A DNA stretch of 54,847 bases from Saprospiraceae bacterium (GCA_026986005.1 JALSPK010000040.1:1-54847); one strand, 5' to 3'; positions 16,394 to 25,601 are shown, counted from the stretch's first letter. Made by a program: numbers and translations. The notes: generated from the sequence alone by a model not told the origin.

Positions 16394-19300
16394 ATGAAAA
16401 AGATTTTATTAACAGTAATATTCCTGTTGGCTCTAGTTACATATAGTTTCACTCAAGGCAAAGTAGGTGTTAAATCTGTTGGAATTGATATAAAAGGGGA
16501 TCATGATACCGGTAGTATTAGTACTCCTTCAGGCGAGTACAATGGGATAAAAAACGTTTTTGGCACTAGCAGTTTAGGCAAAAATAAACCCAGTAATGTA
16601 TTTACTGTTGAGACAATAGACATGTCTTCACTTCAAGAAGATAATTTTCATTCAAATGTGTCATACTTGAAGGTTAAATCTAGAGAGGTGCCTTTGAGTA
16701 TTTCAATGTCAAATATATCGGATTTGATAAATAATTCAATTTCGGATAAGGATTTGGCTTATAAAATATTGGACTTTCAAAACAATCATGAGGTGATGCA
16801 TATTGATGATATCAGAGATTTTCATATTGTGAATATAGCAAAAGACGATTTAGGGATAACACACGTGAAGATGAATCAGTATTTTAATGGATTATTGGTT
16901 TACGGAGGGCAGTTATATGTTCATTTCACAAGATCAAGCGGTGTAAAAATTCCTACTGCATTTATAAATGGAAATTGGATTAATGTTACTGAACATACAG
17001 GTAGTATAAAAGGATTGGAGGAGAATAAAGTTATAGGTAATTTATTCGAGATATCAAAAAAAGACGCCATAAGAAAAGTTAGAGAAAGTTTTAGAAATAA
17101 TAAAATTCAAATTAGAGATTTGTCAAAATTTGCCAAATACTTGGTAGATAATGAGCAATGGCAGGTAAATAAAGTGTTTTTTCCGGTAAAAAAGGATGGA
17201 AAAACTAACTTGAGGCCGGCATATGTAGTCAACGTTATAGCAGACCCAATTCATAGGTATAGATATGTTATTGATGCTAATAATGGGGACAATTTATTAA
17301 AACATGATTTGTATTGCAGTTTTTTTGATGAAAAAGAGTGTGTGCCACCTACAGGAAGTGTTGTAGCACACGGAAAGGATTTGAATGGTGTTAATAGGGA
17401 ATTTCATGCTTATGAAAACGGTGGTAACTACTATTTGTTGGATATTTCAAGGAGTATGTACGATGCCGGTAAAAGTAAATTACCGGACGAACCGGTGGGT
17501 GCCATTTGGACAATTGATGCAAATAATACTCATCCTAATAATGCAGATTTTAATACAAAGCTAAATCATGTGTTTTCTTCAAACAACTCGTGGGGTTCCA
17601 GAACTTCAGTATCTGCACATTTTAATGCAGGTTATGCATACGATTATTATAAAAATGTTCATAATAGAAATTCAATAGATGGGAAAGGAGGAAGCATAGT
17701 TTCAATAATAAATGTATCTGATGAAGACGGTAGTTCTATGGGAAATGCATTTTGGGGTGGCAAAGCAATGTATTATGGCAACGGAAACAATCTTTTTAGT
17801 AGCCCTTTAGCAAAAGCATTGGATGTGTCAGGGCATGAATTGACACATGGAGTTATTCAAAATACTGCTGATTTGGAATATTTTGACGAATCAGGTGCTA
17901 TTAATGAATCTTTTGCTGATGTATTTGGTGCAATGATGGATAGAGATGATTGGAAAATGGGTGAAGAGGTAGTTAGTAATAGTTTTACTTCAGGAGCTCT
18001 AAGAGATTTAAGTAATCCTCATAATGGTGGAAATAATTTGAATGATTTGGGATATCAACCGGCTCATACCAGTGAGCAATATAAGGGAGAGCAGGACAAT
18101 AATGGAGTACATATAAATAGTGGAATACCTAATTTCGCCTTTTACAAATTTGCAAAGAAGGTAGGAAAGGATAAAGCTGAGAAAGTATACTATAGAGCAT
18201 TGACATACTATCTGACAAAATCATCAAAGTTTGTTGACTTGAGAATTGCAATAGAGAAAGCTGCTAAAGATTTGTATGGTGAACAAGAAAAGAATTTCGC
18301 TGCACAAGCTTTTGAGGCGGTAGGAATCGGAGGAGGAACAGGGAGCGGGTCTGGTTCAGATAATCAAAAAGACCTAACGAAGAATCCCGGTAATGATTAT
18401 GTTTTGGTAACGGGAGAGCAAGGCGAAGCACTTTATCTATTTGACGGAAGTGGAGAAATACTAAGAAACCCACTTTTAAATACACCTGCCGGTATTAAGA
18501 GCAAGCCAAGTATTTCGGACGATGCACAAATTATTGTATATGTAGGAAATGATAAAAAAATTCACCTTGTTACCGAATGGAAAACTAATAACGTAAAAGA
18601 TGACATTATTCAGGATCAACCGATTTGGAGAAATGTCATTATCTCAAAAGATGGTAGCCTTATAGCGGCTCTTACTGATGAAATAGATTCAAAGATAAAT
18701 ATATACAGTACACAATTGAAGACATGGAAAGCTTTCCAGTTGAAAAACCCTACATCAGCACAAGGTGTTGAATTGGGCAACGTCAATTTTGCTGATGCAA
18801 TGGAATTTGATTACTCGGGAGAATGGGTAATGTATGATTGTGAAAATGAAGTTGGAGACAATATTAAATATTGGGATATTGGTTTTATTAAAGTTTGGGA
18901 TAATAATGTCAATAATTTTGGAGAGGGGAGAACCAATAAATTGTTTTCAGGGCTTTCAAATGATATTAGCATTGGAAATCCGACATTTTCCAAGATTTCA
19001 CCATATATTATTGCCTTTGATTATATCGAAGGAGATAAATATTATTGCTTAGGGGCTAATATACAGACAGGTAAAGCTTCACTTATCTACGAGAATACTG
19101 CTTTGAATTACCCTTCATTTTCAAATGATGATAAAAAAGTACTATTTGAATATACTGATAATACTTCTAAAAAATATGTTGGGGTAGTGGAAGTTGATAA
19201 TACAAAAATCCTAGCTGTTTCAGGTACGGAAAAGTTTTTTTCGAATTATTATGAGATAAAATGGCCGATTTGGTTTTCCGATGGCAACCGGAAACTTTCT

Positions 19301-19579
19301 ACTGCGGTGAATGAAATACCAAAAGGTTTTGCAAAGAAAACAAAGGTTTATCCCGTTCCCGTAACTCAAGGGGTTTTGAATATTGAAAGTAGAGATTTTA
19401 AGAATAAAACTAATATATCTATTTACAATATGTTAGGTGCAAATGTGCTCAATGAAAATGTAGATTTTAAAACCAAAAAGCTTTCATTTAATATATCTAG
19501 TCTGATTCAAGGAAACTATGTTATTAAATTAAATGATGGGGAGAAATATTTTGTTGATAAGTTTACTGTGATAAAATAG
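16394..19579 (+). CDS. T9SS-secreted M4 (thermolysin-like) metalloprotease with beta-propeller
   Basis: A 1061-residue secreted zinc endopeptidase. Order: signal peptide (1-20); an FTP/PepSY-type propeptide (about 90-300, e.g. VYGGQLYVHFTRSSG and RYVIDANNGD); and an M4 catalytic domain with HELTH (H481, E482, H485), the third ligand E505 in GAINESFADVFG, and GVHINSGIPN for the catalytic-site His. A region of about 650-970 has repeated SxDxxxIxY-type blades (SISDDAQIIVYVGND, IISKDGSLIAALTD, SFSNDDKKVLFEY), suggesting a PD40/TolB propeller. The end is a T9SS type A tail (KVYPVPVTQGVLNIESRD ... GNYVIKLNDGEKYFVDKFTV). Extracellular protein degradation is inferred. Confidence 0.9.
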   Translation: MKKILLTVIFLLALVTYSFTQGKVGVKSVGIDIKGDHDTGSISTPSGEYNGIKNVFGTSSLGKNKPSNVFTVETIDMSSLQEDNFHSNVSYLKVKSREVPLSISMSNISDLINNSISDKDLAYKILDFQNNHEVMHIDDIRDFHIVNIAKDDLGITHVKMNQYFNGLLVYGGQLYVHFTRSSGVKIPTAFINGNWINVTEHTGSIKGLEENKVIGNLFEISKKDAIRKVRESFRNNKIQIRDLSKFAKYLVDNEQWQVNKVFFPVKKDGKTNLRPAYVVNVIADPIHRYRYVIDANNGDNLLKHDLYCSFFDEKECVPPTGSVVAHGKDLNGVNREFHAYENGGNYYLLDISRSMYDAGKSKLPDEPVGAIWTIDANNTHPNNADFNTKLNHVFSSNNSWGSRTSVSAHFNAGYAYDYYKNVHNRNSIDGKGGSIVSIINVSDEDGSSMGNAFWGGKAMYYGNGNNLFSSPLAKALDVSGHELTHGVIQNTADLEYFDESGAINESFADVFGAMMDRDDWKMGEEVVSNSFTSGALRDLSNPHNGGNNLNDLGYQPAHTSEQYKGEQDNNGVHINSGIPNFAFYKFAKKVGKDKAEKVYYRALTYYLTKSSKFVDLRIAIEKAAKDLYGEQEKNFAAQAFEAVGIGGGTGSGSGSDNQKDLTKNPGNDYVLVTGEQGEALYLFDGSGEILRNPLLNTPAGIKSKPSISDDAQIIVYVGNDKKIHLVTEWKTNNVKDDIIQDQPIWRNVIISKDGSLIAALTDEIDSKINIYSTQLKTWKAFQLKNPTSAQGVELGNVNFADAMEFDYSGEWVMYDCENEVGDNIKYWDIGFIKVWDNNVNNFGEGRTNKLFSGLSNDISIGNPTFSKISPYIIAFDYIEGDKYYCLGANIQTGKASLIYENTALNYPSFSNDDKKVLFEYTDNTSKKYVGVVEVDNTKILAVSGTEKFFSNYYEIKWPIWFSDGNRKLSTAVNEIPKGFAKKTKVYPVPVTQGVLNIESRDFKNKTNISIYNMLGANVLNENVDFKTKKLSFNISSLIQGNYVIKLNDGEKYFVDKFTVIK

Positions 19580-19593
19580 CGTTGTGTTTTTAA

Positions 19594-20019
19594 TTAGAAA
19601 TTGTTGGCTTCATTATCAAATTCAAGAGGGTTGGGAATGGCTTCTTTGAACGATTCTAGTATTCTCCTGTCCTTTTTTGTCGGTCTACCATGTCCTTTTT
19701 CCCTGTATTCAGTACCTTTCGCATTGATATACCAACTTTCAAATTTTTGTAATTCTTCTTTTGGAGTTGTGTCTTTATAGCATTCAATAGCTAAGGAATA
19801 AGACACTCTTTTTGAAATTAATTTTAGAACACTTATTCTGAAATTAATTCCGTTTTTTCTTACTATTAGTGTGTCACCAACACTTATTTCACTAGAAGCT
19901 TTTAGGACTCGTCCTTCGAATGTTCTTACATACCCTGCTTTGCAATATTTAGTCGAGATAGATCTTGTTTTGAATATTCGAACACTCCAAAGCCATTTGT
20001 CAACCCTTACTTTAGACAT
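19594..20019 (-). CDS. S4-domain RNA-binding protein, Hsp15-like
   Basis: 141 residues beginning SKVRVDKWLWSVRIFKTRS, the S4 fold of ribosome-associated heat-shock protein 15 (HslR), which binds stalled 50S subunits carrying peptidyl-tRNA in E. coli. KAGYVRTFEGRVLKASSEIS and GDTLIV complete the S4 motif. The C-terminus is basic (EKGHGRPTKKDRR), as in Hsp15. A TTG six bases earlier is a possible alternative start overlapping the ppk2 stop, but the ATG at 20019 agrees with family N-termini. It follows the PPK2 gene by 2 bp, so both are co-transcribed. Confidence 0.8.
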   Translation of the reverse strand: MSKVRVDKWLWSVRIFKTRSISTKYCKAGYVRTFEGRVLKASSEISVGDTLIVRKNGINFRISVLKLISKRVSYSLAIECYKDTTPKEELQKFESWYINAKGTEYREKGHGRPTKKDRRILESFKEAIPNPLEFDNEANNF

Positions 20020-20021
20020 AA

Positions 20022-20759
20022 TCAATCTGTTAGTTTTGGATATTTTAAATTCATATTTTGCAATGTCTCCAATACTATTTGGGCAACTGCATAATTTCTA
20101 TACCACCTTTGATCAGCAGGAATAATATGCCAAGGTATTTTGCTTTTATTTAGTACATTCTCATAGGCTTCCATATATTGTTCCCAAAGTTTGGATTCCT
20201 TCAAATCATTGGGGTTATGCTTCCAGTTTTTTTCTAATAATTCTATTCTTTCTTGAAGTTTTTCTTTTTGCTTTTCATGTGAGAGATGTAAGTAAAACTT
20301 TAAAATAGTTGTGTTGTTATCTGATTTCAGTAGGTTTTCAAAATTATTTATCGACACAATCCTATCTTCGACCGTATTATCATCAATCCAATGATGTACC
20401 TTTTGAATTAATACGTCTTCGTAATGAGATCGATTAAAGATACGAATCTGACCTTTGCCGGGAACAAGTTTGTGAACTCTCCACAAAAAATCATGAGACA
20501 TCTCTTCATCTGTAGGCTTCTTAAATGAATGAGCACAGGCAATAGAAGGGCTTACAAATTTGAAGACTTCTCTTGTAGTACCATCCTTTCCACTTGAATC
20601 CATTCCTTGAAATACAACCAATAATGCATGTGTTTTATCTGCTTCATATACACGACTTAATTTACCGATTTTATTAACTGTTTTTATTGTTTTTTTCTTT
20701 ATATCCTTTTTATTTAAATGCTGTGGTGCCCTTGTTGATATATTTGTAAGTTTTATCAT
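20022..20759 (-). CDS. Polyphosphate kinase 2 family protein
   Basis: 245 residues of the PPK2 family, which uses polyphosphate to phosphorylate nucleotides. Walker A is GMDSSGKDGT, the lid/second motif includes FKKPTDEEMSHDFLWRVHK, Walker B is RIFNRSHYEDVL, and YLHLSHEKQKEKLQERIE and PWHIIPADQRWYRNY follow, as in single-domain PPK2 proteins. Substrate class (AMP, ADP or both) cannot be told by eye. It is first in a two-gene unit with the Hsp15-like gene, and upstream lies a repeat-containing intergenic region. Confidence 0.88.
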   Translation of the reverse strand: MIKLTNISTRAPQHLNKKDIKKKTIKTVNKIGKLSRVYEADKTHALLVVFQGMDSSGKDGTTREVFKFVSPSIACAHSFKKPTDEEMSHDFLWRVHKLVPGKGQIRIFNRSHYEDVLIQKVHHWIDDNTVEDRIVSINNFENLLKSDNNTTILKFYLHLSHEKQKEKLQERIELLEKNWKHNPNDLKESKLWEQYMEAYENVLNKSKIPWHIIPADQRWYRNYAVAQIVLETLQNMNLKYPKLTD

Positions 20760-20921
20760 TTCTATTTATTATTTATTTTAATATTTCCCAAAAATAGGAA
20801 AAATAAATGAAAATGGTAAAAATATGGCGATAAGCTGCATCTCATCTGTTATATTTCTTATTTTTAGCCATTGCTATGATGTAGTTCATATTACAAAATC
20901 CTATAATGTCATAGTATAAAT

Positions 20922-20937
20922 AATGTCTGTCTATAAA
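20922..20937. mobile_element. Family A terminus, solo
   Basis: AATGTCTGTCTATAAA (20922-20937) matches the family A left end with one change, but no matching body or right end follows. It directly abuts the complete copy that starts at 20939, so that copy appears to have inserted next to or inside an older terminus. Confidence 0.55.
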
Positions 20938-20938
20938 T

Positions 20939-21017
20939 AGTGTCTGTCTATAAAGTCATTAAAATCTCACCAAAAATCTTTATTTTTAATAAATTAAGCA
21001 CTTCATAGACGGACACT
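20939..21017. mobile_element. Family A inverted-repeat element, complete (79 bp)
   Basis: It starts AGTGTCTGTCTATAAAGTCA and ends AGCACTTCATAGACGGACACT, so the two arms are in the opposite orientation to the 7910 copy. It is flanked by the 4-bp direct repeat AAAT (20935-20938 and 21018-21021). Non-coding. Confidence 0.8.
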
Positions 21018-21144
21018 AAATAAACAAATAGTGGAATATCTTGTTAATTAGTAAGTAAATAGTAGCTTTTTGGAAGTAATTAATTTAAAACTTGCACCAT
21101 TTTTTATAGGCGCTAAATAAGAGTAATTCTAAATTTGTCAATAT

Positions 21145-23067
21145 ATGAATACAAGGAGGGAACTATCCGATTGGCTTCCAATCACAATGAAAGAAGTGAA
21201 GTCGCGTGGCTGGGAGCAACTGGACGTTATTATTTTCTCCGGAGATGCATATGTTGATCATCCTGCCTTTGGAGCTGCTGTTGTCGGGAGGCTTATTGAG
21301 TCTCGTGGCTATAGAGTCGCTATTGTGCCTCAACCTAATTGGAGAGATGACTTAAGGGATTTTAAGAAAATGGGAAACCCTAGGCTTTTCTTTGGAGTTA
21401 CTGCTGGTAATATGGACTCGATGGTCAATCATTATACAGCAAATAAACGCCTTCGCTCGAATGATGCTTATACACCGGGAGGCGAAAAAGGATACCGTCC
21501 TGATTATGCGAGTGTTGTATATACAAAAATACTAAAGGATTTATATCCGGATGTGCCTGTGGTTTTAGGAGGTATTGAAGCTTCATTGCGTCGGTTAACC
21601 CATTATGATTATTGGTCAGATAGTTTAAAACCCGGGATATTGTTTGATGCTAAGGCTGATATCTTATTGTATGGAATGGCTGAAAGGGCTTTGCTTACAT
21701 TGTTGGATTTTCTTGATTCAGGGTATGATATCAAATCTTTGGATTGTATTCCTCAAACAGCATTTCTAGATTCTAAAATCAACTATGATCATTGTAAAAT
21801 TTGGGATGAGACAGTATTGTCTTCCCACGATGACTGTATAAATGACAAAAAATCTTTTGCACGAAACTTTAAATTTATTGAGAAAGAGTCTAATAAGATG
21901 CATGCTAAAAGAATAATACAGAAAGTAGAGGATGATATAATTGTGGTTAACCCTCCTTTCCCACCAATGTCTGAACAAGACCTGGATGCTTCATTTGACT
22001 TGCCATTTACAAGAATGCCTCATCCTAAATATAATAAGAGAGGAACTATTCCTGCGTGGGAAATGATTAAGTTTTCAGTTAATATGCATAGGGGATGCTT
22101 TGGTGGCTGTAGTTTTTGTACGATTTCTGCGCATCAGGGAAAATTTGTAGCTAGTAGATCTAAAGAATCAATTTTGAGAGAAGTTGAGGAAGTGACAAAG
22201 ATGGATGGGTTCAAAGGTTATCTGTCTGATTTGGGTGGCCCTTCTGCCAATATGTATAAGATGAAAGGTAAAGATCTTTCGATATGTGCCAAATGCTCAG
22301 CTGCTTCCTGTATATCTCCTGTTGTCTGTGATAACTTGGATACTGATCACAAATCAATTATAGAGATATATGATGCTGTTGATGCTAATCCGAAAGTAAA
22401 GAAAGCATTTATAGGTAGTGGTATAAGATATGATTTATTGGTTGAGGACTTTAATAAAAAAACAAATAAAAAGACAGCCGACGAATATCTGGAGAAAGTT
22501 GTGCTGAGGCATACGTCCGGACGGCTTAAAGTAGCACCTGAACATACATCTGATAAAGTATTGAAAATAATGAGAAAACCATCTTTTTCAAACTTTAAAA
22601 AGTTTAAAGAGAAATATGATTTTTTCAATAGAAAACATGGTCTGAAACAACCCTTGATACCATATTTTATTTCTGCTCATCCCGGAAGCACAGATGAGGC
22701 GATGGCTGAATTGGCAGCTGAAACAAAAGATATGGGATTCCGGTTAGAACAAGTTCAGGGCTTTACTCCTACACCTATGACGGTTGCCACAGTTATCTAT
22801 TATTCTGGATTTCACCCTTACACCTTGAAACCCGTGTATACGCCAAAATCATTAAATGAGAAAAAAGAGCAGAATCTATTTTTCTTTTGGTATAAGCATG
22901 AAAATAAAGGAAAACTTATAGCTAAACTCCATAAACTTAATAGAGAAGATCTAATTGAAAGATTTTTTACAAGGAAATCGAAACTTTTTAAAAATGATGA
23001 TTCTTATAAAAAAAGAACTTTTTTAGGTAGAAAAAAGAAGTCATTTAAAAAGAATACTAAAAGGTAA
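21145..23067 (+). CDS. YgiQ-family radical SAM protein
   Basis: 640 residues. The N-terminal B12-binding-like/YgiQ domain is recognised by WEQLDVIIFSGDAYVDHPAF, VPQPNWRD, FFGVTAGNMDSMVNHYTA and VLGGIEASLRRLTHYDYWSD. The radical SAM cluster motif is HRGCFGGCSFC with C318, C322 and C325 (CX3CX2C). After it come DLGGPSANMY, LKVAPEHTSD and the family end (GFTPTPMTVATVIYYSG). A very basic C-terminal tail (about the last 25 residues, Lys/Arg rich) follows. UPF0313/YgiQ proteins are widespread with no established reaction. Transcribed alone. Confidence 0.92.
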   Translation: MNTRRELSDWLPITMKEVKSRGWEQLDVIIFSGDAYVDHPAFGAAVVGRLIESRGYRVAIVPQPNWRDDLRDFKKMGNPRLFFGVTAGNMDSMVNHYTANKRLRSNDAYTPGGEKGYRPDYASVVYTKILKDLYPDVPVVLGGIEASLRRLTHYDYWSDSLKPGILFDAKADILLYGMAERALLTLLDFLDSGYDIKSLDCIPQTAFLDSKINYDHCKIWDETVLSSHDDCINDKKSFARNFKFIEKESNKMHAKRIIQKVEDDIIVVNPPFPPMSEQDLDASFDLPFTRMPHPKYNKRGTIPAWEMIKFSVNMHRGCFGGCSFCTISAHQGKFVASRSKESILREVEEVTKMDGFKGYLSDLGGPSANMYKMKGKDLSICAKCSAASCISPVVCDNLDTDHKSIIEIYDAVDANPKVKKAFIGSGIRYDLLVEDFNKKTNKKTADEYLEKVVLRHTSGRLKVAPEHTSDKVLKIMRKPSFSNFKKFKEKYDFFNRKHGLKQPLIPYFISAHPGSTDEAMAELAAETKDMGFRLEQVQGFTPTPMTVATVIYYSGFHPYTLKPVYTPKSLNEKKEQNLFFFWYKHENKGKLIAKLHKLNREDLIERFFTRKSKLFKNDDSYKKRTFLGRKKKSFKKNTKR

Positions 23068-23164
23068 ATGGTATTTTATCTTTGAATAACGGAAAGACAA
23101 CTATCACTGTGTTTTCTCTATGGCAAATATATTGTTAAATATTATCTATCTCAAATTCTTCAAA

Positions 23165-23254
23165 TCAATAATGTCCTATCTTCGCATTGAACTCACCTAC
23201 ATCAAACCTGATTATGAATTTGAGTTAGTGGACAAACTAATAGGACAATATTGA
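23165..23254. repeat. 90-bp element with 15-bp inverted ends and a 27-codon frame
   Basis: TCAATAATGTCCTAT (23165-23179) and ATAGGACAATATTGA (23240-23254) are inverted repeats matching at 14 of 15 bases. Between them an ATG frame (23171-23254) encodes 27 residues that look protein-like (MSYLRIELTYIKPDYEFELV, then DKLIGQY) and stops inside the right repeat. It lies between ygiQ-family and pepT genes. Either a small hairpin element or a relic of a longer gene; no family recognised. Confidence 0.35.
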
Positions 23255-23289
23255 ATAGATAGTTCTAAACGCTTTATGGTATCAAATAG

Positions 23290-24537
23290 TTATTTGCCTT
23301 TGTTTTCAGCTATCTTAATTATATTTATGACCACATCAACTGCTTTTTGCAGTTCTTGAACTGTGGTCCACTCTTTTTTTGAGTGAATACCATATTGTCC
23401 TGAAAACATATTAGGTGTTGGCATTCCCATTTCGGAAAGCATTGCACCATCGGTACCTCCTCTTATTTTACCTACGACCGGAGTTATTCCTGATGCTTTG
23501 ATTGCCTCTACCGCAAACTCGATAATTTGAGGGTGTTTAACCAAGTGGTCTTTCATGTTTCTGTATTGTTTTTTCACTATAAACTCTGCTTTAGAATTAG
23601 GATAACCTGCTAGTACATCTTCCATTATTGATTTTAAAAGATTTTCATGTTTTGGTAGATTCTCTGATTCAAAGTCTCTAATGATAAAAATAATCGAAGC
23701 TTCTTCTAATGCTCCATCTATTTTTACCGGATGAATGAACCCTTGTGCTCCGGTAGTCACTTCAGGTGTTAATGTGTATTTTGGTAATCTGGCAACTATT
23801 TCAGCAGCTATCTTTAAGGCATTTTCCATTTTATCTTTAGCGTAACCGGGATGAGCACTTACTCCTTTTATCTCAATAGTTACAGAATCTGCTGAGAAAT
23901 TTTCATATTCGAAATGACCTATTTCACCACTATCCAAGGTGTATCCAAAGTCTGAATTAAGCTTTTTTAAATCTATTTTTTCAGTACCTCTACCAACTTC
24001 TTCGTCAGGAGTGAATAAAAAAGTAAGGTCTCCGTGTTTGATATCCGGATGTTGAATGAGATAGTTAGCTGCATCCATTATAGCCGCAACTCCTGACTTG
24101 TCGTCTGCGCCTAATAGAGTTTTGCCGCTAGCAGTTATGATGTCTTGCCCAATTTTATCTTTGAGCATAGGAAATTCTTTATGGTTTATTACTACACTAT
24201 TGTCATCAGGCAATACAATATCTTGACCTTGATAATTTTCGTGAACTATTGGTTTTACATTTGTTCCACTCGCATCGGGTGCAGTATCCATATGTGCTGC
24301 AAAGAATATTTTATGGACGTTTTTTTTATTTGTATTTGAAGGTAAAGAAGCGTAAACATAGCCATACTCATCCATATGGGCATTATCTATACCTATTTCA
24401 TGTAATTCTTTGACAAGGATCTCTCCAAGGTTTTTTTGTTTCTCTGTTGAGGGGGTGCTTGTTGCCTCAGGGTCAGATTGGGTGTCAATCTGTACATATC
24501 TCAAAAATCTATCTTTAACCGTATATTTATATGACAT
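23290..24537 (-). CDS. pepT: Peptidase T (tripeptide aminopeptidase)
   Basis: A 415-residue M20B di-zinc aminopeptidase that removes the N-terminal residue of tripeptides in the cytoplasm. Metal-binding motifs are in order: FFAAHMDTAPD, TLLGADDKSGVAAIMDA, FTPDEEVGRG with the catalytic Glu pair, YTLDSGEIGHFEYENFSAD, and near the end KIRGGTDGAMLSEMGMPTPN with IHSKKEW. Length is that of E. coli PepT. No operon partner; transcribed toward the inverted-repeat element at 23165. Confidence 0.95.
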   Translation of the reverse strand: MSYKYTVKDRFLRYVQIDTQSDPEATSTPSTEKQKNLGEILVKELHEIGIDNAHMDEYGYVYASLPSNTNKKNVHKIFFAAHMDTAPDASGTNVKPIVHENYQGQDIVLPDDNSVVINHKEFPMLKDKIGQDIITASGKTLLGADDKSGVAAIMDAANYLIQHPDIKHGDLTFLFTPDEEVGRGTEKIDLKKLNSDFGYTLDSGEIGHFEYENFSADSVTIEIKGVSAHPGYAKDKMENALKIAAEIVARLPKYTLTPEVTTGAQGFIHPVKIDGALEEASIIFIIRDFESENLPKHENLLKSIMEDVLAGYPNSKAEFIVKKQYRNMKDHLVKHPQIIEFAVEAIKASGITPVVGKIRGGTDGAMLSEMGMPTPNMFSGQYGIHSKKEWTTVQELQKAVDVVINIIKIAENKGK

Positions 24538-24651
24538 ATTAATTTGTTTAATTATTAAAATGTAAAAGTAATAAATATTATTATTAAAGAGGTGTAGATT
24601 TGCTAAAAAACTATTTGAATTAATTTTTTATGAGAAGTAAAAAAATAAAAG

Positions 24652-25167
24652 CTATATTTTTTTATCAATACACATGGATAAGAAACTTTTTAATTGGCTA
24701 ACTTGAGTTTTTCCCCAATACTGTCCTATTCTTGCAGCTAAGTTTATGCCAAAAAGAAACATCAAGCCAATTGGTACTGCCCAAAAATAATAAGCTGTTT
24801 CATGGTTGTATTTTTGAATAAAACCTAATATGATTCCTATTATGGTTAAAACTATCGCAATAAAATAAAATAATATAAAGATATTCCAAATACCTTTATT
24901 TGGACCAACTACACATGATAATGATGTTTTTCCTCTTTCGTCTTCTATCCAAACATGCATTTTAGGAGACCAAAAGTGTCTTTGACTTGTAGGAACTTTC
25001 AGCTCGATATGATTGTCTTCAGTATCTAAAAATCCAACGGCAATATCATTGCCTTTTATCAGATTGTCTTGAATGGTTTTGATTACTTTGTCTTTTGGTA
25101 AATCTATGTTTACTATTTTACATTTTGGCTTCAAATCCAATGGGCTGTTTGTAGTGTTTATATTCAT
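24652..25167 (-). CDS. Two-helix membrane protein, unknown
   Basis: 171 residues from the ATG at 25167; a longer frame to 25221 would overlap a palindrome and add a non-conserved leader. A soluble N-terminal domain (KCKIVNIDLPKDKVIKTIQD ... IELKVPTSQRHFWSPKMHVW) is followed by VVGPNKGIWNIFILFYFIAI and two transmembrane helices (about 95-118 and 127-148), then a short cytoplasmic tail. Similar proteins occur in Bacteroidota without known function. A perfect 20-bp palindrome lies 48 bp upstream of the chosen start. Confidence 0.6.
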   Translation of the reverse strand: MNINTTNSPLDLKPKCKIVNIDLPKDKVIKTIQDNLIKGNDIAVGFLDTEDNHIELKVPTSQRHFWSPKMHVWIEDERGKTSLSCVVGPNKGIWNIFILFYFIAIVLTIIGIILGFIQKYNHETAYYFWAVPIGLMFLFGINLAARIGQYWGKTQVSQLKSFLSMCIDKKI

Positions 25168-25214
25168 AAATTGAGTTAAAATCGTTACATAATACGTCTT
25201 GCATTGCAATAATA

Positions 25215-25234
25215 CAAACAAAAATTTTTGTTTG
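25215..25234. promoter_or_regulatory. Perfect 20-bp palindrome, possible operator
   Basis: CAAACAAAAA followed by its exact complement TTTTTGTTTG, with no spacer. It lies between the small protein gene ending at 25264 and the membrane protein gene starting at 25167. The halves contain TTTG/CAAA, so it may also contribute a -33 box. Could be an operator or a cruciform; no expression evidence. Confidence 0.35.
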
Positions 25235-25263
25235 CAAATAATTAATGAAATATTAATTGAAGA

Positions 25264-25458
25264 TTATACAAGGATAAATTCTAAATCCATTAACTCCGGT
25301 TTAGCTTTTGTAAACTTTTTGAACCAAATAATCAATTCCTGTCTTTCATGAGGTAGTAATAACTTGTTCGCTTTTGCCAGCTCTCTTTTAAATATGTTTT
25401 TATCGAAACTTACCTTTTCCAGTATAGTTTTTGTGTATTCAAAGATTGCTCTTGCCAT
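25264..25458 (-). CDS. Small conserved-looking protein, unknown
   Basis: A 64-residue, charged, probably helical protein: MARAIFEYTKTILEKVSFDK, then NIFKRELAKANKLLLPHERQ and ELIIWFKKFTKAKPEL. No signal peptide or membrane segment. Short proteins beginning MARAIFEYTKTILEKVSFD are, as far as I recall, found across Bacteroidota, which supports it being real. Function unknown. A family A half-element begins 88 bp upstream. Confidence 0.65.
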   Translation of the reverse strand: MARAIFEYTKTILEKVSFDKNIFKRELAKANKLLLPHERQELIIWFKKFTKAKPELMDLEFILV

Positions 25459-25545
25459 ATGTCAAATTATTTCAAATTGAGAAATTAAAAATCAATATTA
25501 CAACGTGAATGTACAAAAAATTATTGTTGAAAATGCTAAATTTAT

Positions 25546-25601
25546 TAAAAAATATCGCAAAAAGAATATTTTTAAATTTTAATGACTTTGTGGACAGACA
25601 C
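25546..25601. mobile_element. Family A element, right half
   Basis: TATCGCAAAAAGAATATTTT then TAAATTTTAATGACTTTGTG and GACAGACACT match the right arm of the 7910 and (inverted) 32678 copies. The left arm is missing. The terminal CACT joined to the following A gives, on the minus strand, the TAG stop of the ABC-F gene. Confidence 0.7.

Larger units (their letters stand above)
20760..21144. other. Intergenic region with tandem family A ends
   Basis: 385 bases between divergent ppk2 and ygiQ-family genes. It contains a lone family A terminus (20922-20937) directly followed by a complete 79-bp family A copy (20939-21017). The rest is AT-rich without an open frame. TAAATTTG at 21131-21138 resembles a -7 box but is too close to the ATG for an ordinary leader. 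Confidence 0.55.
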
